A DNA stretch of 7,520 bases from CAZLYK01 sp964563495 (GTDB taxonomy: Bacteria; Acidobacteriota; Blastocatellia; RBC074): assembly GCA_964563495.1 (NCBI GenBank), contig CAZLYK010000203.1, forward strand, positions 1 to 7,520, written 5' to 3'. Position 1 is the first letter of the stretch. Every line of letters starts with the position of its first letter. Position numbers and translations under genes: made by a program. The notes under the pieces were generated by a model that worked only from the letters and a program-made list of their open reading frames with translations, had not been told where the DNA came from and did no database searches. This document shows, in pieces, positions 6,667 through 7,520 of this stretch.

Positions 6667-7452
6667 ATGTCAGAATCGTCGGCATCGGTTTTGCTGCACA
6701 AAGAGATGAGGTCGTCAAACCGCCCCATCTGGCTGGAAGCCACGGTTGGATTCGATTGGCTGGCTTTGCGCGCCTCCCCGGTCTATTACGGATTTGGAGC
6801 GCCGCGTGGTGACGGCTCGGCCGTCATCGTCGTCCCCGGCTTTATGGGGACCGACCATTATTTGTGGGAGATCAATCTCTGGCTGCGGCGTATCGGTTAC
6901 CGCGCTTACATGTCCGAGATCGGATGGAACGCCGATTGTTTGAACGACCTCGTCGAGCGGTTGATCCAGACGATTGAAAAGGCCTCTTCCGAAACCGGCG
7001 GCAAAGTGCATCTGGTCGGGCATAGCCTGGGAGGAATTTTGTCGCGGTCGGCTGCCGTGCGCAGCCCCGAGCGTGTCGCTTCGGTCATCTCGCTGGGCTC
7101 GCCTTTTCGCGGCGTTTGTTCGCATCCGCTGGTCATCGCCACGGCCAACCGCGTTCGAGACCGCGTCAAAAAGAGGAAGAAAAAAGAAGAGCAGCACGCC
7201 GGCTGTTTCACGACCGTCTGCAGTTGTGATTCGGTATCCGCCCTGCAAATCCATTTGCCGACCTCAGTCCCACACACGGCGGTCTATACCAAAACCGACG
7301 GCATCGTCGATTGGCGCTATTGCATCAACGACGATCCGAAGACGAACTTCGAGGTGACCGGGACTCACGTCGGCCTGGTCTTCAATCATCAGGTCTACCG
7401 CCTGATCGCTGCTCATCTGGCCAATCACAGAGAGGAAAATAGACAGGATTAA
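6667..7452 (+). CDS. Alpha/beta-hydrolase, probable lipase/esterase
   Basis: The 261-residue serine hydrolase has a VPGFMG segment (56-61, probable oxyanion region), the nucleophile elbow GHSLGG with Ser120, an acid candidate in TDGIVDW (Asp215, or Asp211), and His234 in TGTHVGL, giving a complete triad in the right order. No signal peptide is seen, which suggests an intracellular enzyme. Between residues 163 and 175 is a very basic stretch (RVRDRVKKRKKKEE) followed by Cys180, Cys185 and Cys187; it sits where a lid would be and could bind a granule or membrane surface. GGAGG at 6654-6658 sets the start, 8 bases before the ATG. The surrounding CAACGGAGGATT is identical to that of the WS/DGAT gene. 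The C-terminal NRQD and stop are written by the repeat at 7438. Release of fatty acids from stored wax ester or triacylglycerol is the likely role by context. Confidence 0.9.
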   Translation: MSESSASVLLHKEMRSSNRPIWLEATVGFDWLALRASPVYYGFGAPRGDGSAVIVVPGFMGTDHYLWEINLWLRRIGYRAYMSEIGWNADCLNDLVERLIQTIEKASSETGGKVHLVGHSLGGILSRSAAVRSPERVASVISLGSPFRGVCSHPLVIATANRVRDRVKKRKKKEEQHAGCFTTVCSCDSVSALQIHLPTSVPHTAVYTKTDGIVDWRYCINDDPKTNFEVTGTHVGLVFNHQVYRLIAAHLANHREENRQD

Positions 7453-7459
7453 CAGGATT
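7438..7459. repeat. 22-nt AATCCTGT-type repeat at the end of the lipid block
   Basis: This is the exact reverse complement of 2169-2190 over 22 bases; it reads AATAGACAGGATTAACAG from 7438. It overlaps the last codons and TAA stop of the hydrolase gene. Confidence 0.9.
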
Positions 7460-7463
7460 TCAA

Positions 7464-7520
7464 CCGGATTATAGCAAGTTTCACGTTTGTGCGACCGCGT
7501 CCTCGCGGCCGCACAAACGT
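7464..7520 (+). repeat. Long hairpin related to that at 1173, cut by the window end
   Basis: From CCGG at 7464 the sequence aligns without gaps to 1165 onward (10 of 12 leading bases alike), then follows the same stem. In the window, 7483-7499 pairs with 7504-7520 (16 of 17 pairs; A7494/C7509 mismatched) around a TCCT loop at 7500-7503. By symmetry the full stem should end near 7531. The 68 bases after the last gene hold only this and the 22-nt repeat. Confidence 0.85.

Noticed and set aside
2169..7459. Composite transposon defined by the 22-nt inverted repeats
   Set aside because: No transposase or integrase gene lies between them, no target duplication is evident, and further copies occur at 42 and 2107, so a dispersed repeat family fits better.

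Overview
The window is a compact, moderately GC-rich bacterial segment. All seven genes lie on the + strand and intergenic gaps are short. A MurB gene indicates a peptidoglycan-making bacterium. Shine-Dalgarno sites are strong (AGGAGG/GGAGG), and many small palindromic or oligonucleotide repeats sit between genes. I cannot place the taxon from sequence alone. A large-genome soil or environmental phylum (for example Acidobacteriota or a similar lineage) is a guess based on repeat style and gene mix.

Layout: murB (71-1156); a long, almost perfect hairpin ending directly against the ribosome binding site of a classical short-chain dehydrogenase/reductase (SDR, 1246-2121); a cluster of AATCCTGT-type repeats (2107-2190); then a tight five-gene block. 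The block holds a long-chain acyl-CoA synthetase (2203-3891), a 208-residue helical protein built of four 48-residue repeats and resembling a phasin (3896-4522), a GNAT acetyltransferase (4587-5153), a wax ester synthase/diacylglycerol acyltransferase (WS/DGAT, 5176-6636) and an alpha/beta-hydrolase of lipase type (6667-7452). Another repeat copy follows, then the start of a second long hairpin related to the first and cut by the window end.

The genes from 2203 to 7452 read as a neutral-lipid (wax ester/triacylglycerol) storage unit: activation of fatty acids to acyl-CoA, esterification by WS/DGAT, a candidate granule-coat protein and a candidate lipase for mobilisation. The SDR could supply or consume a fatty aldehyde/alcohol or ketone, but this is inference. 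The GNAT has no assigned role. MurB appears unrelated in function.

The most unusual material lies between genes. (i) An exact 22-nt repeat occurs in inverted orientation on either side of the five-gene block, and a 14-nt part of it brackets the murB-SDR pair in the same way. The repeat also writes the C-termini and stop codons of two unrelated proteins, which both end in NRQD. (ii) Two long hairpins at 1173 and 7472 share sequence and show compensatory base changes, with complementary tetraloops. (iii) Two hairpins end exactly where the Shine-Dalgarno sequence begins. (iv) The phasin-like protein has four repeats in exact 48-residue register.
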